The position numbers and the translations under genes were made by a program. A stretch of 37,561 bases of DNA, taken from positions 1 to 37,561 of the forward strand of contig NZ_BBJN01000054.1 of the NCBI RefSeq assembly GCF_000739555.1, read 5' to 3'. The notes beneath the pieces are model-generated. The model made no database searches. It was not told the origin of the DNA and was given only the letters and a program-made list of their open reading frames with translations. This stretch comes from Halolamina rubra (GTDB taxonomy: Archaea > Halobacteriota > Halobacteria > Halobacteriales > Haloferacaceae). Positions 8,760 through 17,024 of this stretch are shown piece after piece. Position 1 is the stretch's first letter. Each line of letters opens with the position of its first letter.

Positions 8760-10289
8760 ATGATCATCGAGACGCTCATCGGCTTCACGTTCGTCGCCGC
8801 CTTGCTCACGTTCCTCGTGCCGGACGAGGTCGCGAACCGCGTCGGCGCGGCGCTGAGCCTCGTCCCCCTGGTGGGGACGCTCTGGATGTGGACACAGTTC
8901 GACGGGAGCGGCAACGCCCTCACGGGCGGCACGCTCGCCTTCGAGACGCAGTTCGACCTGTTCGCGCTGTCGGGCTACCAGGTGCAGTGGTTCACCGGGC
9001 TCGACGGGATCAGCCTGCCGCTGGTCGTGCTGACGGCGTTCCTGACGACGCTCGCGATCGTGAGCGCGTGGACGCCGATCGACAGCCGCCAGTCGCAGTT
9101 CTACGGGCTGATGCTGTTCATGGAGGCGAACCTGCTGGGGATGTTCACCGCGCTGGACTTCTTCGTCTGGTTCGTCTTCTGGGAGGCCACCCTGCTGCCG
9201 ATGTACTTCCTCATCGGCGTCTGGGGCGGCCCGCGCCGGAAGTACGCCGCGATCAAGTTCTTCGTCTACACGAACGTCGCGAGCCTGCTGATGTTCGTCG
9301 GCTTCGTCGCGCTCACCTTCGGCGGGCTGGGCGACAGCATCGACACGCTGTCGCTGCCCGAGGTCGCGATGGCGCTCGACGCCGGCGGCAACGTGAGCTC
9401 GTTCATGGGGCTCGCCCCCGGGACGCTGAAACTCGTCGCGTTCCTCGCGATGTTCGTCGGGTTCGCGGTGAAGGTGCCCGTCGCGCCGCTGCACACGTGG
9501 CTGCCGGACGCCCACGTCGAGGCGCCCACGCCGGCGTCGGTGATGCTGGCGGGGGTGCTGCTGAAGATGGGGACGTACGCGATGCTGCGGTTCAACTTCA
9601 CCATGCTGCCCGACGTGGCGAGCGATCTCGCGATCCTGATCGCCGCGCTCGGCGCGTTCTCGGTGATCTACGGCGCGATCCTCGCGCTGGCACAGGAGGA
9701 CCTCAAGCGCATCGTCGCGTACTCCTCCGTGTCGTCGATGGGGTACGTGCTGCTCGGGCTCATCGCCTTCACCGAGTTCGGCGTCGCGGGCGCGACGTTC
9801 CAGATGATCGCCCACGGCCTGATCTCCGGGCTGATGTTCATGGCCGTCGGCGTCATCTACAACACGACCCACACGCGGATGGTGGGCGACATGTCCGGGC
9901 TGGCCGACCGGATGCCCGTCACGGTGGGCATCTTCGTCGCCGGCGCGTTCGGCTACATGGGGCTGCCCCTGATGGCCGGCTTCGCCGGGGAGTACTTCAT
10001 CTTCGTCGGCTCGTTCCACTCGACGGTGATCCCGAGCGCGCCGCTGTTCACCGCGGCGGCGATGTTCGGCATCGTCATCGTGGCGGGCTACCTGCTGCTC
10101 GCGATGCAGCGGACCCTGTTCGGGCCGTTCAGCCTCGACGCCGACTACGAGGTCGGCGCGGCCCCGTTCCACGACGTGGCGCCGCTCGCGGTGCTGCTGC
10201 TGGCAGTGATCGCGCTCGGCGTCGCCCCTGACCTGTTCTTCGACATGATCCTGAACGCGATCGCCCCGCTGGTCGGAGGTGGTGCCTGA
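8760..10289 (+). CDS. nuoM: NADH dehydrogenase-like complex, subunit M (antiporter-like)
   Basis: NuoM is the second antiporter-like proton channel. The 509-residue protein has about 14 hydrophobic segments and the diagnostic PLHTWLPDAHVEAPTPASVM and AYSSVSSMGYVLLGL blocks. FWEATLLPMYFLIGVWG contains the conserved membrane glutamate of helix 5. The ATG follows immediately after the nuoL TGA, and its own TGA overlaps the nuoN ATG. Confidence 0.96.
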   Translation: MIIETLIGFTFVAALLTFLVPDEVANRVGAALSLVPLVGTLWMWTQFDGSGNALTGGTLAFETQFDLFALSGYQVQWFTGLDGISLPLVVLTAFLTTLAIVSAWTPIDSRQSQFYGLMLFMEANLLGMFTALDFFVWFVFWEATLLPMYFLIGVWGGPRRKYAAIKFFVYTNVASLLMFVGFVALTFGGLGDSIDTLSLPEVAMALDAGGNVSSFMGLAPGTLKLVAFLAMFVGFAVKVPVAPLHTWLPDAHVEAPTPASVMLAGVLLKMGTYAMLRFNFTMLPDVASDLAILIAALGAFSVIYGAILALAQEDLKRIVAYSSVSSMGYVLLGLIAFTEFGVAGATFQMIAHGLISGLMFMAVGVIYNTTHTRMVGDMSGLADRMPVTVGIFVAGAFGYMGLPLMAGFAGEYFIFVGSFHSTVIPSAPLFTAAAMFGIVIVAGYLLLAMQRTLFGPFSLDADYEVGAAPFHDVAPLAVLLLAVIALGVAPDLFFDMILNAIAPLVGGGA

Positions 10290-11773
10290 TGGTGACGGCA
10301 CCGCCGCTCACCCCGACCTTCCTGCTGGGGCTCACGGCGCTCGCGGTGTTGACCTACGACAGCGTCTGGCCCGACTCGACCGACGGGAGCGTCCTCACGG
10401 GCATCTCCGTCGTCGGCTCGCTGGCGTCGCTGGCCGCCGCGGGCTGGTTCCTCACCGCCGGCACCGGGCTGGCGACCGACGGCGTCTCGCTGTACGCGGA
10501 CGCGGTCGTCGTCGACGGCATGTCGCTGTTCTTCACCGCGCTGTTCGCCGCGGTGACGATCCTGGTGTCGCTGGCGTCGTTCGACTACTTCGCCGGCAAG
10601 GAGAACCAGGGCGAGCTGTTCGGCCTGATGCTGCTGGCGGCGACGGGGATGTCGCTGATCGCGAGCGCGAACTCGCTGGCGACCGCCTTCGTCGCGCTGG
10701 AGCTGGTCAGCCTGCCGTCGTACGCGCTGGTCGCGTTCCTGAAGAACGACCGCGGGAGCAGCGAGGCCGGCCTGAAGTACTTCCTGATCGGCGCGCTCTC
10801 CTCGGCGATCTTCGTGTTCGGCGTCTCGCTGATCTACGCCGCCACGGGCTCGCTGCTGCTGCCCGACATCGCGGCGGCGTTCGAGTCCGGGCTCGGTGAC
10901 CGCGTCGGCATCGCCGGCGTCGGCGTGCTGATGGTCGCCGGCGGCGTCGCGTTCAAGGCCGCCGCCGTCCCGTTCCACTTCTGGGCGCCGGAGGCGTACG
11001 AGGGGGCGCCCGCGCCCGTCTCGGCGTTCCTCTCCTCGGCGTCGAAGGCCGCCGGCTTCGCGCTCGGCTTCCGCGTGTTCGTCGTCGGGTTCCCGCTCGG
11101 GCCCGCCGCGAGCGCCGGGATCGACTGGGCGCTGCTGTTCCAGGTGCTCGCGGTGGCGACGATGGTGCTCGGCAACTTCGCCGCGGCCACCCAGGACGAG
11201 GTCAAGCGCATGCTGGCGTACTCCTCGATCGGGCACGCCGGCTACGTGCTGATCGGCCTCGCCGCGCTGTCGGCCGAGGCCGCCACCAACGGCGACGTGA
11301 TGGGCGCCGCGATGGCCCACCTGTTCGTCTACGGCTTCATGAACACGGGCGCGTTCCTGTTCGTGGCGCTGGCGGAGAACTGGGGCGTCGGCCGCCGGTT
11401 CGAGGACTACAACGGGCTGGGCGCCGAGAAGCCGTTCGCCGCGGTGGCGATGACGGCGTTCCTGTTCTCGCTGGCGGGCGTCCCGCCGCTGGGCGGCTTC
11501 TTCTCGAAGCTGTTCCTGTTCGCGGGCGCCGTCGAGGCCGGCCTCTGGTGGCTGGTCGTGATCGCCGTGATCAACAGCTCGCTCTCGCTGTTCTACTACT
11601 CCCGCGTCGTGCGGGCGCTGTGGTTCGAGGAGGGCGAGCACGACCTGAGCGGCGCGCCGACGGCGCTGTACGCCGCGCTGGCGGTCGCGCTGGTCGGCAC
11701 GGTGCTGCTGCTCCCCGGCTTCGGGCCGGTGATCGAGACCGCACAGGAGGCCGCGACGGCGCTGTTCGCCTGA
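10289..11773 (+). CDS. nuoN: NADH dehydrogenase-like complex, subunit N (antiporter-like)
   Basis: NuoN is the third antiporter-like subunit, next to NuoK and NuoJ in the complex. The 494-residue protein has about 14 membrane segments with PFHFWAPEAYEGAPAPVSAF and AYSSIGHAGYVLIGL, plus FVALELVSLPSYALVAFL with the conserved helix-5 glutamate. It is the last gene of the operon: a convergent minus-strand gene ends 16 bp further on, and a short T-rich stretch (CCTTTTACT at about 11787) may assist termination. No nuoE, nuoF or nuoG is present before or after. Confidence 0.95.
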   Translation: MVTAPPLTPTFLLGLTALAVLTYDSVWPDSTDGSVLTGISVVGSLASLAAAGWFLTAGTGLATDGVSLYADAVVVDGMSLFFTALFAAVTILVSLASFDYFAGKENQGELFGLMLLAATGMSLIASANSLATAFVALELVSLPSYALVAFLKNDRGSSEAGLKYFLIGALSSAIFVFGVSLIYAATGSLLLPDIAAAFESGLGDRVGIAGVGVLMVAGGVAFKAAAVPFHFWAPEAYEGAPAPVSAFLSSASKAAGFALGFRVFVVGFPLGPAASAGIDWALLFQVLAVATMVLGNFAAATQDEVKRMLAYSSIGHAGYVLIGLAALSAEAATNGDVMGAAMAHLFVYGFMNTGAFLFVALAENWGVGRRFEDYNGLGAEKPFAAVAMTAFLFSLAGVPPLGGFFSKLFLFAGAVEAGLWWLVVIAVINSSLSLFYYSRVVRALWFEEGEHDLSGAPTALYAALAVALVGTVLLLPGFGPVIETAQEAATALFA

Positions 11774-11789
11774 CCGGCGACCCGTCCTT

Positions 11790-12206
11790 TTACTCGCCGA
11801 AGACGCCACGCACCGCCGCCGAGAGCTCGGTCTCGCGATCCATCTTCAGACCGTCCGTGGTGGCGACGACGCTCGTGTCGCCGATCTGGACCCGCGCGGC
11901 GTAGCCGTCGGCGAACTCACAGACCACGCGGCCGCCGTCGGGTTTCGGCGTCGGGGACGAACTCCCGGCGTCCCCGCCGTCGCTCGGTCCGCCGCCGGCG
12001 AGCACCGCACACGAGGCGCCCTCGGCCATCGCCTCGTGGACCGGCCGGTCGGCGCCCGGCGCCAGGTCGCTCCGGCGGTAGAGCGTGCCGCTGAACTCCG
12101 GGCCGTCGACGCTGACGCTCCGCAGTCGGTCGCCGACGACGCCCCGGCAGGCGTGTTCGAGGGCGCTCAGCCGCTGGTCGGTCGCGTTGTCCGTCGCGCG
12201 TTCCAT
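11790..12206 (-). CDS. Haloarchaeal protein of unknown function
   Basis: This 138-residue soluble acidic protein has no domain I can name. It starts with a helical segment (SALEHACRGVVGDRLRSV), followed by beta-rich VDGPEFSGTLYRRSDLAPG, a low-complexity Gly/Ser/Pro linker around residues 78-93, and a last sheet VVCEFADGYAARVQIGDTSVV. ATG 12206 was chosen over longer frames because ATTATC lies about 27 nt upstream as a TATA-like element and the upstream extension runs through the divergent promoter. It is convergent with nuoN and divergent from the YbaK gene. Confidence 0.75.
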   Translation of the reverse strand: MERATDNATDQRLSALEHACRGVVGDRLRSVSVDGPEFSGTLYRRSDLAPGADRPVHEAMAEGASCAVLAGGGPSDGGDAGSSSPTPKPDGGRVVCEFADGYAARVQIGDTSVVATTDGLKMDRETELSAAVRGVFGE

Positions 12207-12290
12207 GGTAGAAGTTAACAATACACACGATAATGAATCTGTCGGCTCGCTACCCGTTAGAGCCAAACCGCCACGGCCACAGCCACGGGT

Positions 12291-12770
12291 ATGCACGCAC
12301 GCGTCACGGAGTTCGCCGAGCTCGCCGCCGACCGCCACGGGCTGACTACCGACCCGGTCGAGTTCCCTGAGGAGGGCACGCCGACGGCCGCCGACGCCGC
12401 CGAGGCGGTCGGCTGCGAGATCGGCCAGATCGTCAACAGTCTGGTGTTCGACGTGGCCGGCGAGGCGGTGCTCTGTCTCACCTCCGGCGAGAACCGCGTG
12501 AGCGAGGCGGCGCTGGCGGCGTGGGCCGGCGTCGACGAGGGCGACGTGTCGATGGCCTCGCCCGATCTCGTCCGCGAGGCGACGGGCTGGGCCATCGGCG
12601 GCGTCCCGCCGATCTGCCACGACACCGACCTCCGGACGCTGTTCGATCCCGCGCTCGAGCAGTACGAGACGGTCTGGGCCGCCGCCGGAACGCCCACGTC
12701 GGTGTGGGAGATCGGGCCCGAGCGGCTCCGGGCGGTCGCCGGCGCCGAGCTCGTCGACGTGACCGAGTGA
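12291..12770 (+). CDS. YbaK/EbsC-family aminoacyl-tRNA deacylase-like protein
   Basis: Members of this family hydrolyse mischarged tRNAs in trans (for example Cys-tRNA(Pro) or Ala-tRNA(Pro)). The 159-residue protein spans one full domain, with the family blocks TAADAAEAVGCEIGQIVNSLVF, CLTSGENRV and the late signature TGWAIGGVPPICHD. The lysine usually found in the IVKSLVF position is N49 here, so the normal catalytic lysine is missing. I recall other haloarchaeal relatives also lacking it. Substrate specificity cannot be read from the sequence. It is probably monocistronic. Confidence 0.85.
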   Translation: MHARVTEFAELAADRHGLTTDPVEFPEEGTPTAADAAEAVGCEIGQIVNSLVFDVAGEAVLCLTSGENRVSEAALAAWAGVDEGDVSMASPDLVREATGWAIGGVPPICHDTDLRTLFDPALEQYETVWAAAGTPTSVWEIGPERLRAVAGAELVDVTE

Positions 12771-12806
12771 GGGATCGAGGATTCGGCCCGCCTAAAGTTC
12801 GAAGCC

Positions 12807-12831
12807 CTTATGGCTGTTTAGGCTCGCCGAA
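12807..12831 (+). promoter_or_regulatory. Promoter with DtxR-like iron operator upstream of the substrate-binding lipoprotein gene
   Basis: CTTATGG (12807-12813) is centred about 27 nt before the ATG at 12836 and is the likely TATA box of a leaderless transcript. Immediately downstream, 12818-12831 reads TTAGGC TC GCCGAA, an inverted repeat with one mismatched pair. It lies between the TATA box and the start, where a bound repressor would block polymerase. The half-site TTAGG is that of DtxR/IdeR/SirR-type metal repressors. A further CCTAAA lies at 12791-12796. Confidence 0.65.
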
Positions 12832-12835
12832 AGGT

Positions 12836-13996
12836 ATGGAGAGCGACCGACGACGGTTCCTCGGACTGACTGGTGGAGCGCTCGCGGGGATGCTGGCCGG
12901 CTGTACCGGCGGCGACGGCACTCCCACTGACGGGGCGACGAGCGACACCCCGACCGACGGCGGCACGGCGACCGACGCCGGCGGGAGCTACACGGTGTCG
13001 ATGGCGCCGGTCGGCGACGTGACGTTCGACTCGGTGCCGGAGACGTTCAGCGTCTACGAGTCCGGCTACGCCGACATGGGCGTCGCGCTGGGGCTGAGCG
13101 ACCGCCTGCTCGCGGTCGGCAACAAGGCGCGGTTCCACACCGAGCAGTACGCCGAACTCGACGGCGTCTCCGTCGACGAGGAGGGGCTCACTCAGCTGAT
13201 GGGCGACTCCTTCGCCATCGACGCCGAGCTCATGCTCGAACTCGACAGCGACGTGCACGTCATCGACCCGCAGTGGCTCCTGAAGAACGGCTTCTTCAAG
13301 CTCGAGCAGTCGGATCTCGACACCGTTTCCGAGCGCGCCGGGCCCTTTATCGGCAACACGATCTTCCGGCGCACCGACGGCTGGCACGACTACCGGTACT
13401 ACAGCCTCTACGAGGCGTTCGAGAAGGTCGCGGAAGTGTTCCAGCGGCGGGACCGCTACGAGGCGGTGAAGGCGGTTCACGACGACGCCGTCGCGGAGCT
13501 GTCGGCGAACCTCCCCGGCCCCGACCAGCGACCCAACGCGCTGCTCTGCTTCGGCGGCGGCGACGAGCCCGAGACGTTCTCGCCGTACCGCCTCTCCGGG
13601 CAGGGCACGAACAAGAAGCAGTTCCGCGATCTCGGCATCACCGACGCGCTCTCGGGCACCGGGATCTCGGGACTGTCGACGACCGACCGCGGGAAGATCG
13701 ACTACGAGACGATCCTGCAGGTCGATCCCGACTCGATCCTCGTCCGCGGCCACGAGGACAAGACCCGGGAGGAGTTCCAAGACACGGTGGTCTCGTTCAT
13801 GAAGGACCACAGCGTCGCCGCCGAGCTCAGCGCGGTCCAGAACGAGATGGTGTTCCGCGGCGGCCCGATCTACCAGGGCCCCATCCAGCACCTGTTCAAC
13901 CTCGAGCGGTTCGCGAACCTGTACTTCCCCGACTCGTTCTCGGGGGAGCTGTTCGCCCGCGCGGAGCTGTCGGCCGCTATCCGCGGCGAAGCCTGA
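12836..13996 (+). CDS. ABC transporter substrate-binding lipoprotein, iron(III)-siderophore type
   Basis: This is the extracellular binding protein of an importer. The 386-residue precursor begins with a twin-arginine motif (D-R5-R6-R7-F-L) and a short hydrophobic stretch ending in a lipobox LAGC with C23, as in haloarchaeal Tat lipoproteins, followed by a Thr/Gly/Asp-rich linker to about residue 55. The mature part has the two-lobe organisation of class III (helical backbone) binding proteins: VTFDSVPETFSVYESGYADM, then SALGLSDRLLAVG-like and DPDSILVRGHEDK segments. The start was fixed by the Tat signal and the promoter. The ligand could also be cobalamin or haem, but the iron-type operator favours a ferric complex. 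Confidence 0.85.
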   Translation: MESDRRRFLGLTGGALAGMLAGCTGGDGTPTDGATSDTPTDGGTATDAGGSYTVSMAPVGDVTFDSVPETFSVYESGYADMGVALGLSDRLLAVGNKARFHTEQYAELDGVSVDEEGLTQLMGDSFAIDAELMLELDSDVHVIDPQWLLKNGFFKLEQSDLDTVSERAGPFIGNTIFRRTDGWHDYRYYSLYEAFEKVAEVFQRRDRYEAVKAVHDDAVAELSANLPGPDQRPNALLCFGGGDEPETFSPYRLSGQGTNKKQFRDLGITDALSGTGISGLSTTDRGKIDYETILQVDPDSILVRGHEDKTREEFQDTVVSFMKDHSVAAELSAVQNEMVFRGGPIYQGPIQHLFNLERFANLYFPDSFSGELFARAELSAAIRGEA

Positions 13997-14008
13997 TCGT
14001 CGACAGCG

Positions 14009-14857
14009 ATGGACCAGAGCCCACAGAAGGCGGCGACGCCGACGGCCCGGGCGTACGACGTGGCCGTCGTCGGCGGCGGCGCCTCCGGCCTCGCGGCGGC
14101 GCTGTTCACCGCCCGGTACGGCCTCGACACGGTCGTGTTCGACCGCGGCCAGTCGGCGATCCGGCGCTCGTACGCCATCGAGAACTACCTCGGGCTGCTC
14201 GGCGTCACGCCCGAGCAGTTCCTCCGGCTGGCCCGGAGCCACGTCGCGTACGAGGGCGCGGAGGTCGTCGACGACCTCGTGACCCGCGTCACCGAGGCGG
14301 GGGGCGGCTTCCGCGTCGAGACCCAGGACGGGCCGGGCGTCACGGCCGACCGGGTCGTCGCCGCCTCGGCCTACAACGCCGACTACCTGAGCGAGGTGGC
14401 GGACGGGGAGCTCCACGACGAGGGCGACCACCCCGTCGACTGCGACGAGGCGACCGGCCGGACGGCCGTCGACGGCCTCTACGTCGCGGGCTGGCTCTCG
14501 GGGCAGCCCCACCAGGTGCTGATCGCGGCGGGCCACGGCGGTCGCGTCGGGAAGGAGCTGGTCAGCGACTACCGGAGCCGACGGGGCCACTGGGACGGCG
14601 TCGACAGCTACTGGGACTGGTCGGTCGAGGCGGACAGCTACGGCGACGAGACGTGGCACGAACACGTCGACGAGTGGTTCGAGTCGACCCTCCCCGAGGA
14701 CCACGAGTTCGACGAGGAGCGGATCGAGCGCGTGCGGGAGGCGGTGAAGGCGGAGCGGCTGGGGTTCGAGTGCTCGCCCGCCGAGCGCGACGCCCGGCTG
14801 GCCGACGCCCGGGAGCTCCTCGAACGCGAGCTCGGCGTCGGCGACGACGGCGGCTGA
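14009..14857 (+). CDS. FAD-dependent oxidoreductase, thioredoxin-reductase-like fold, without redox cysteines
   Basis: The 282-residue protein starts with a dinucleotide-binding fold, VAVVGGGASGLAAAL (residues about 19-33), and ENYLGLLGVTPEQFL, as in thioredoxin reductases. A second FAD motif, VDGLYVAGWLSGQPHQVLIAAGHGG, follows later. The central NADPH domain with its CxxC active site is largely absent; only one short segment, RVVAASAYNADYL, joins the two FAD parts. The last 90 residues are an acidic, Trp- and Glu-rich extension. It lies 12 nt after the binding-protein gene and before the permease, so a role in handling the imported iron complex, such as reduction, is plausible but inferred. 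Confidence 0.75.
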   Translation: MDQSPQKAATPTARAYDVAVVGGGASGLAAALFTARYGLDTVVFDRGQSAIRRSYAIENYLGLLGVTPEQFLRLARSHVAYEGAEVVDDLVTRVTEAGGGFRVETQDGPGVTADRVVAASAYNADYLSEVADGELHDEGDHPVDCDEATGRTAVDGLYVAGWLSGQPHQVLIAAGHGGRVGKELVSDYRSRRGHWDGVDSYWDWSVEADSYGDETWHEHVDEWFESTLPEDHEFDEERIERVREAVKAERLGFECSPAERDARLADARELLERELGVGDDGG

Positions 14858-14889
14858 GCCGCAGTCCACACCGACACGGTTTTGAAGAC

Positions 14890-14903
14890 TTAGGCCAACC
14901 TAA
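14890..14903 (+). promoter_or_regulatory. Second DtxR-like operator, upstream of the permease gene
   Basis: TTAGGCCAACCTAA is an inverted repeat (TTAGGC-CA-ACCTAA) that matches the operator at 12818-12831 in half-site and 2-bp spacer. It sits 23 nt before the permease ATG and just after an AT-rich GTTTTGAAG (about 14878-14886), a possible TATA box. The permease-ATPase pair therefore has its own iron-regulated promoter rather than depending only on read-through. Confidence 0.65.
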
Positions 14904-14926
14904 AAACGTGTACGGAGCGACCACCC

Positions 14927-16075
14927 ATGGCCGGTGAGACCAGCGACGGGGTTCGGGGGCTCGACGAGACGTTCTCGTGGGTCGACGCCCCCCTGGTGAC
15001 CGTCATCGCCGGGAGTATCGGGATCGTGTTCCTCTCGGGGCTGGTCCAGGTGAGCTTCGGCGCGTTCACCATGTCGATCGCGACGGCGTGGGGCGCCGTG
15101 TTCGACCCGGCCGTCTGGACGAACCCGCAGCTGTTGTTGCGGCTCCTGCTCGGCGACGGCTGGGGGACGGCGGTCGCGGGCGCGCTCGGCCTCTCCACTG
15201 CGGAGGTGGAGCTGTCGAAGGAGACGCTGATCGTCTGGCACATCCGGATGCCGCGAGTGCTCGTCGGCGTGCTCGTGGGCACCAACCTCGCCGTGTCGGG
15301 CGCGGTGTTCCAGGCGGTGACGCGCAACGAGCTCGCGTCGCCGTTCATCCTCGGCGTCTCCGCCGGCGCGGGGCTGGCGATCCTGCTCACGCTCGTCGTG
15401 TTCGGCTCGCTGTCGACGTTCCTCCCGATCGCGGCCGCGCTCGGCGGCGCCGTCGCGTTCGGCATCGTCTACGCCATCGCCTGGAAGGGCGGCACAAGCC
15501 CGGTCCGGCTGGTGCTCGCCGGCGTCATCGTCTCGATGGTGTCCGGCTCGCTGCAGACGGCGCTGTTCTTCTTCGCGGACGACCTCGCGGTCGTCCAGTC
15601 CGCCATCGCCTGGACCACCGGCTCGCTGACCGGCGTCGACTGGGAGCAGGTCCGGATGGCGCTGCCGTGGACGTTGGTGACGGTGCCGCTCACCCTGATC
15701 GGCGCGCGCCAGCTCAACGTGCTGCTGCTCGGCGAGCGCACCGCGCGCTCGCTGGGGATGAGCGTCGAACGCGTCCGCTTCGCGCTCTCGGCGGTCGCGG
15801 TGCTGGCGGCGGGCACGGCGATCGCCGTCGCCGGCATCGTCGGCTTCGTCGGCCTGATCGTCCCCCACATGGTCCGCCAGCTCGTCGGCTCGGACTACAA
15901 GCGGCTGGTCGTCGGCTCCGCGTTCGCCGGCCCCGCGCTCGTCACGCTCGCGGACACGGGCGCGCGGCTGATCCTCTCGCCCGCGCAGCTCCCCGTCGGG
16001 GTCCTCACGGGGCTCATCGGCGGGCCGTACTTCCTCTACCTGATGCGCAAACAGGACGCGCTGGGTGAACTATGA
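14927..16075 (+). CDS. FecCD/BtuC-type ABC transporter permease
   Basis: This is the membrane channel subunit for import of ferric siderophore or a related large chelate. The 382-residue protein has about ten hydrophobic segments and the family blocks RMPRVLVGVLVGTNLAVSG, FILGVSAGAG and AGIVGFVGLIVPHMVR (residues about 305-320, the cytoplasmic contact with the ATPase), ending in LPVGVLTGLIGGPYFLYLM. It lacks a signal peptide and starts with a 30-residue acidic tail. Its stop overlaps the ATPase ATG (ATGA). Confidence 0.93.
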   Translation: MAGETSDGVRGLDETFSWVDAPLVTVIAGSIGIVFLSGLVQVSFGAFTMSIATAWGAVFDPAVWTNPQLLLRLLLGDGWGTAVAGALGLSTAEVELSKETLIVWHIRMPRVLVGVLVGTNLAVSGAVFQAVTRNELASPFILGVSAGAGLAILLTLVVFGSLSTFLPIAAALGGAVAFGIVYAIAWKGGTSPVRLVLAGVIVSMVSGSLQTALFFFADDLAVVQSAIAWTTGSLTGVDWEQVRMALPWTLVTVPLTLIGARQLNVLLLGERTARSLGMSVERVRFALSAVAVLAAGTAIAVAGIVGFVGLIVPHMVRQLVGSDYKRLVVGSAFAGPALVTLADTGARLILSPAQLPVGVLTGLIGGPYFLYLMRKQDALGEL

Positions 16076-16956
16076 GCCTGTTCGGGATCGGTGCCGCCGG
16101 CACCACGGGGTCGGATCGGTCGACCGACGAGGCGGAGGCGACGGGCGTCGACGACGGCGACGACGAGCCGCCCGGCCTCACCGTCGACGACGTGGCGCTC
16201 TCCTACGGCGACGGCGAGCCCGTCGTCGAGGCCGACACGCTGGTCGTCCCCGCGGGCGAGGTGACGGCGCTGGTCGGCCCCAACGGGAGCGGGAAGTCGA
16301 CGCTGCTGAAGGCGATGGACGCCGAGCTCGAGCCCGACCGCGGGGCGGTCCGCTTCGACGGCCGGCGCGTCGACGAGTACAGCACGAGCGAGCTCGCGAC
16401 GCGGCTCGGCCTGCTCTCCCAGGAGAACACCGCCCCCGAATCCACCTCGGTCCGGGAGCTGGTGACGTACGGGCGCTACCCCCACCGCGGCTTCTTCGAG
16501 GGGCTGGACGAGGACGACGAGGCCGCGATCGACCGCGCGATCGACCGCGTCGGGATCGACCACCTCGCCGACCGGAACGTCGGCGACCTCTCGGGCGGCC
16601 AGCGCCAGCTTGCGTGGCTCGCGATGGTGTTCGCCCAGGAGACCGACGCGCTGCTGCTGGACGAGCCGACGACGTACCTCGATCTCCACCACCAGCTCCG
16701 GGTGCTCGACGCCGCCCGGGCGCTCAACCGGGAGCGCGGCGTGACGGTCTGTGTCGTCCTCCACGACATCGGGCAGGCCGCCCGGTTCGCGGACAACCTC
16801 ATCGCGCTCGCGGACGGGACGCCGTACGAGTGGGGGCCGCCCGACGAGGTGGTGACGCCGGACCTGCTCGAGGAGGTGTTCGGCGTCGAGGCGGAGGTCG
16901 GCTTCGGCCCCGAAGGCCCCACGATCGTCCCACGACGGGCGATCGACGGGGACTGA
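16072..16956 (+). CDS. ABC transporter ATP-binding protein, iron/cobalamin importer type
   Basis: This is the ATPase that drives the neighbouring permease. The 294-residue protein has Walker A GPNGSGKST (about residues 71-79), a Q-loop in LGLLSQEN, the signature LSGGQRQ, Walker B LLLDEPT and the switch histidine in VLHDIGQAA. EYSTSELATRLGLLSQ and the short helical region are typical of FecE/FepC/BtuD proteins. It has an unusual acidic, low-complexity N-terminal extension of about 40 residues before the first strand. It is translationally coupled to the permease by a 4-nt overlap. Confidence 0.93.
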   Translation: MSLFGIGAAGTTGSDRSTDEAEATGVDDGDDEPPGLTVDDVALSYGDGEPVVEADTLVVPAGEVTALVGPNGSGKSTLLKAMDAELEPDRGAVRFDGRRVDEYSTSELATRLGLLSQENTAPESTSVRELVTYGRYPHRGFFEGLDEDDEAAIDRAIDRVGIDHLADRNVGDLSGGQRQLAWLAMVFAQETDALLLDEPTTYLDLHHQLRVLDAARALNRERGVTVCVVLHDIGQAARFADNLIALADGTPYEWGPPDEVVTPDLLEEVFGVEAEVGFGPEGPTIVPRRAIDGD

Positions 16957-17024
16957 CGCCGGCCGGTTCCCACGCGTCGGGGCCGCCCTGAACCGTTTTC
17001 ACCGCGCCCGCCCTCCCTTCGAGT

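Noticed and set aside
8261-10231. A plus-strand open frame of 656 codons overlapping nuoL and nuoM
   Set aside because: Arg/Pro/Gly-rich shadow in another frame of genes with intact antiporter motifs.
14009-14857. Thioredoxin reductase
   Set aside because: The CxxC redox site and the NADPH-binding domain are missing, so only the FAD fold is shared.
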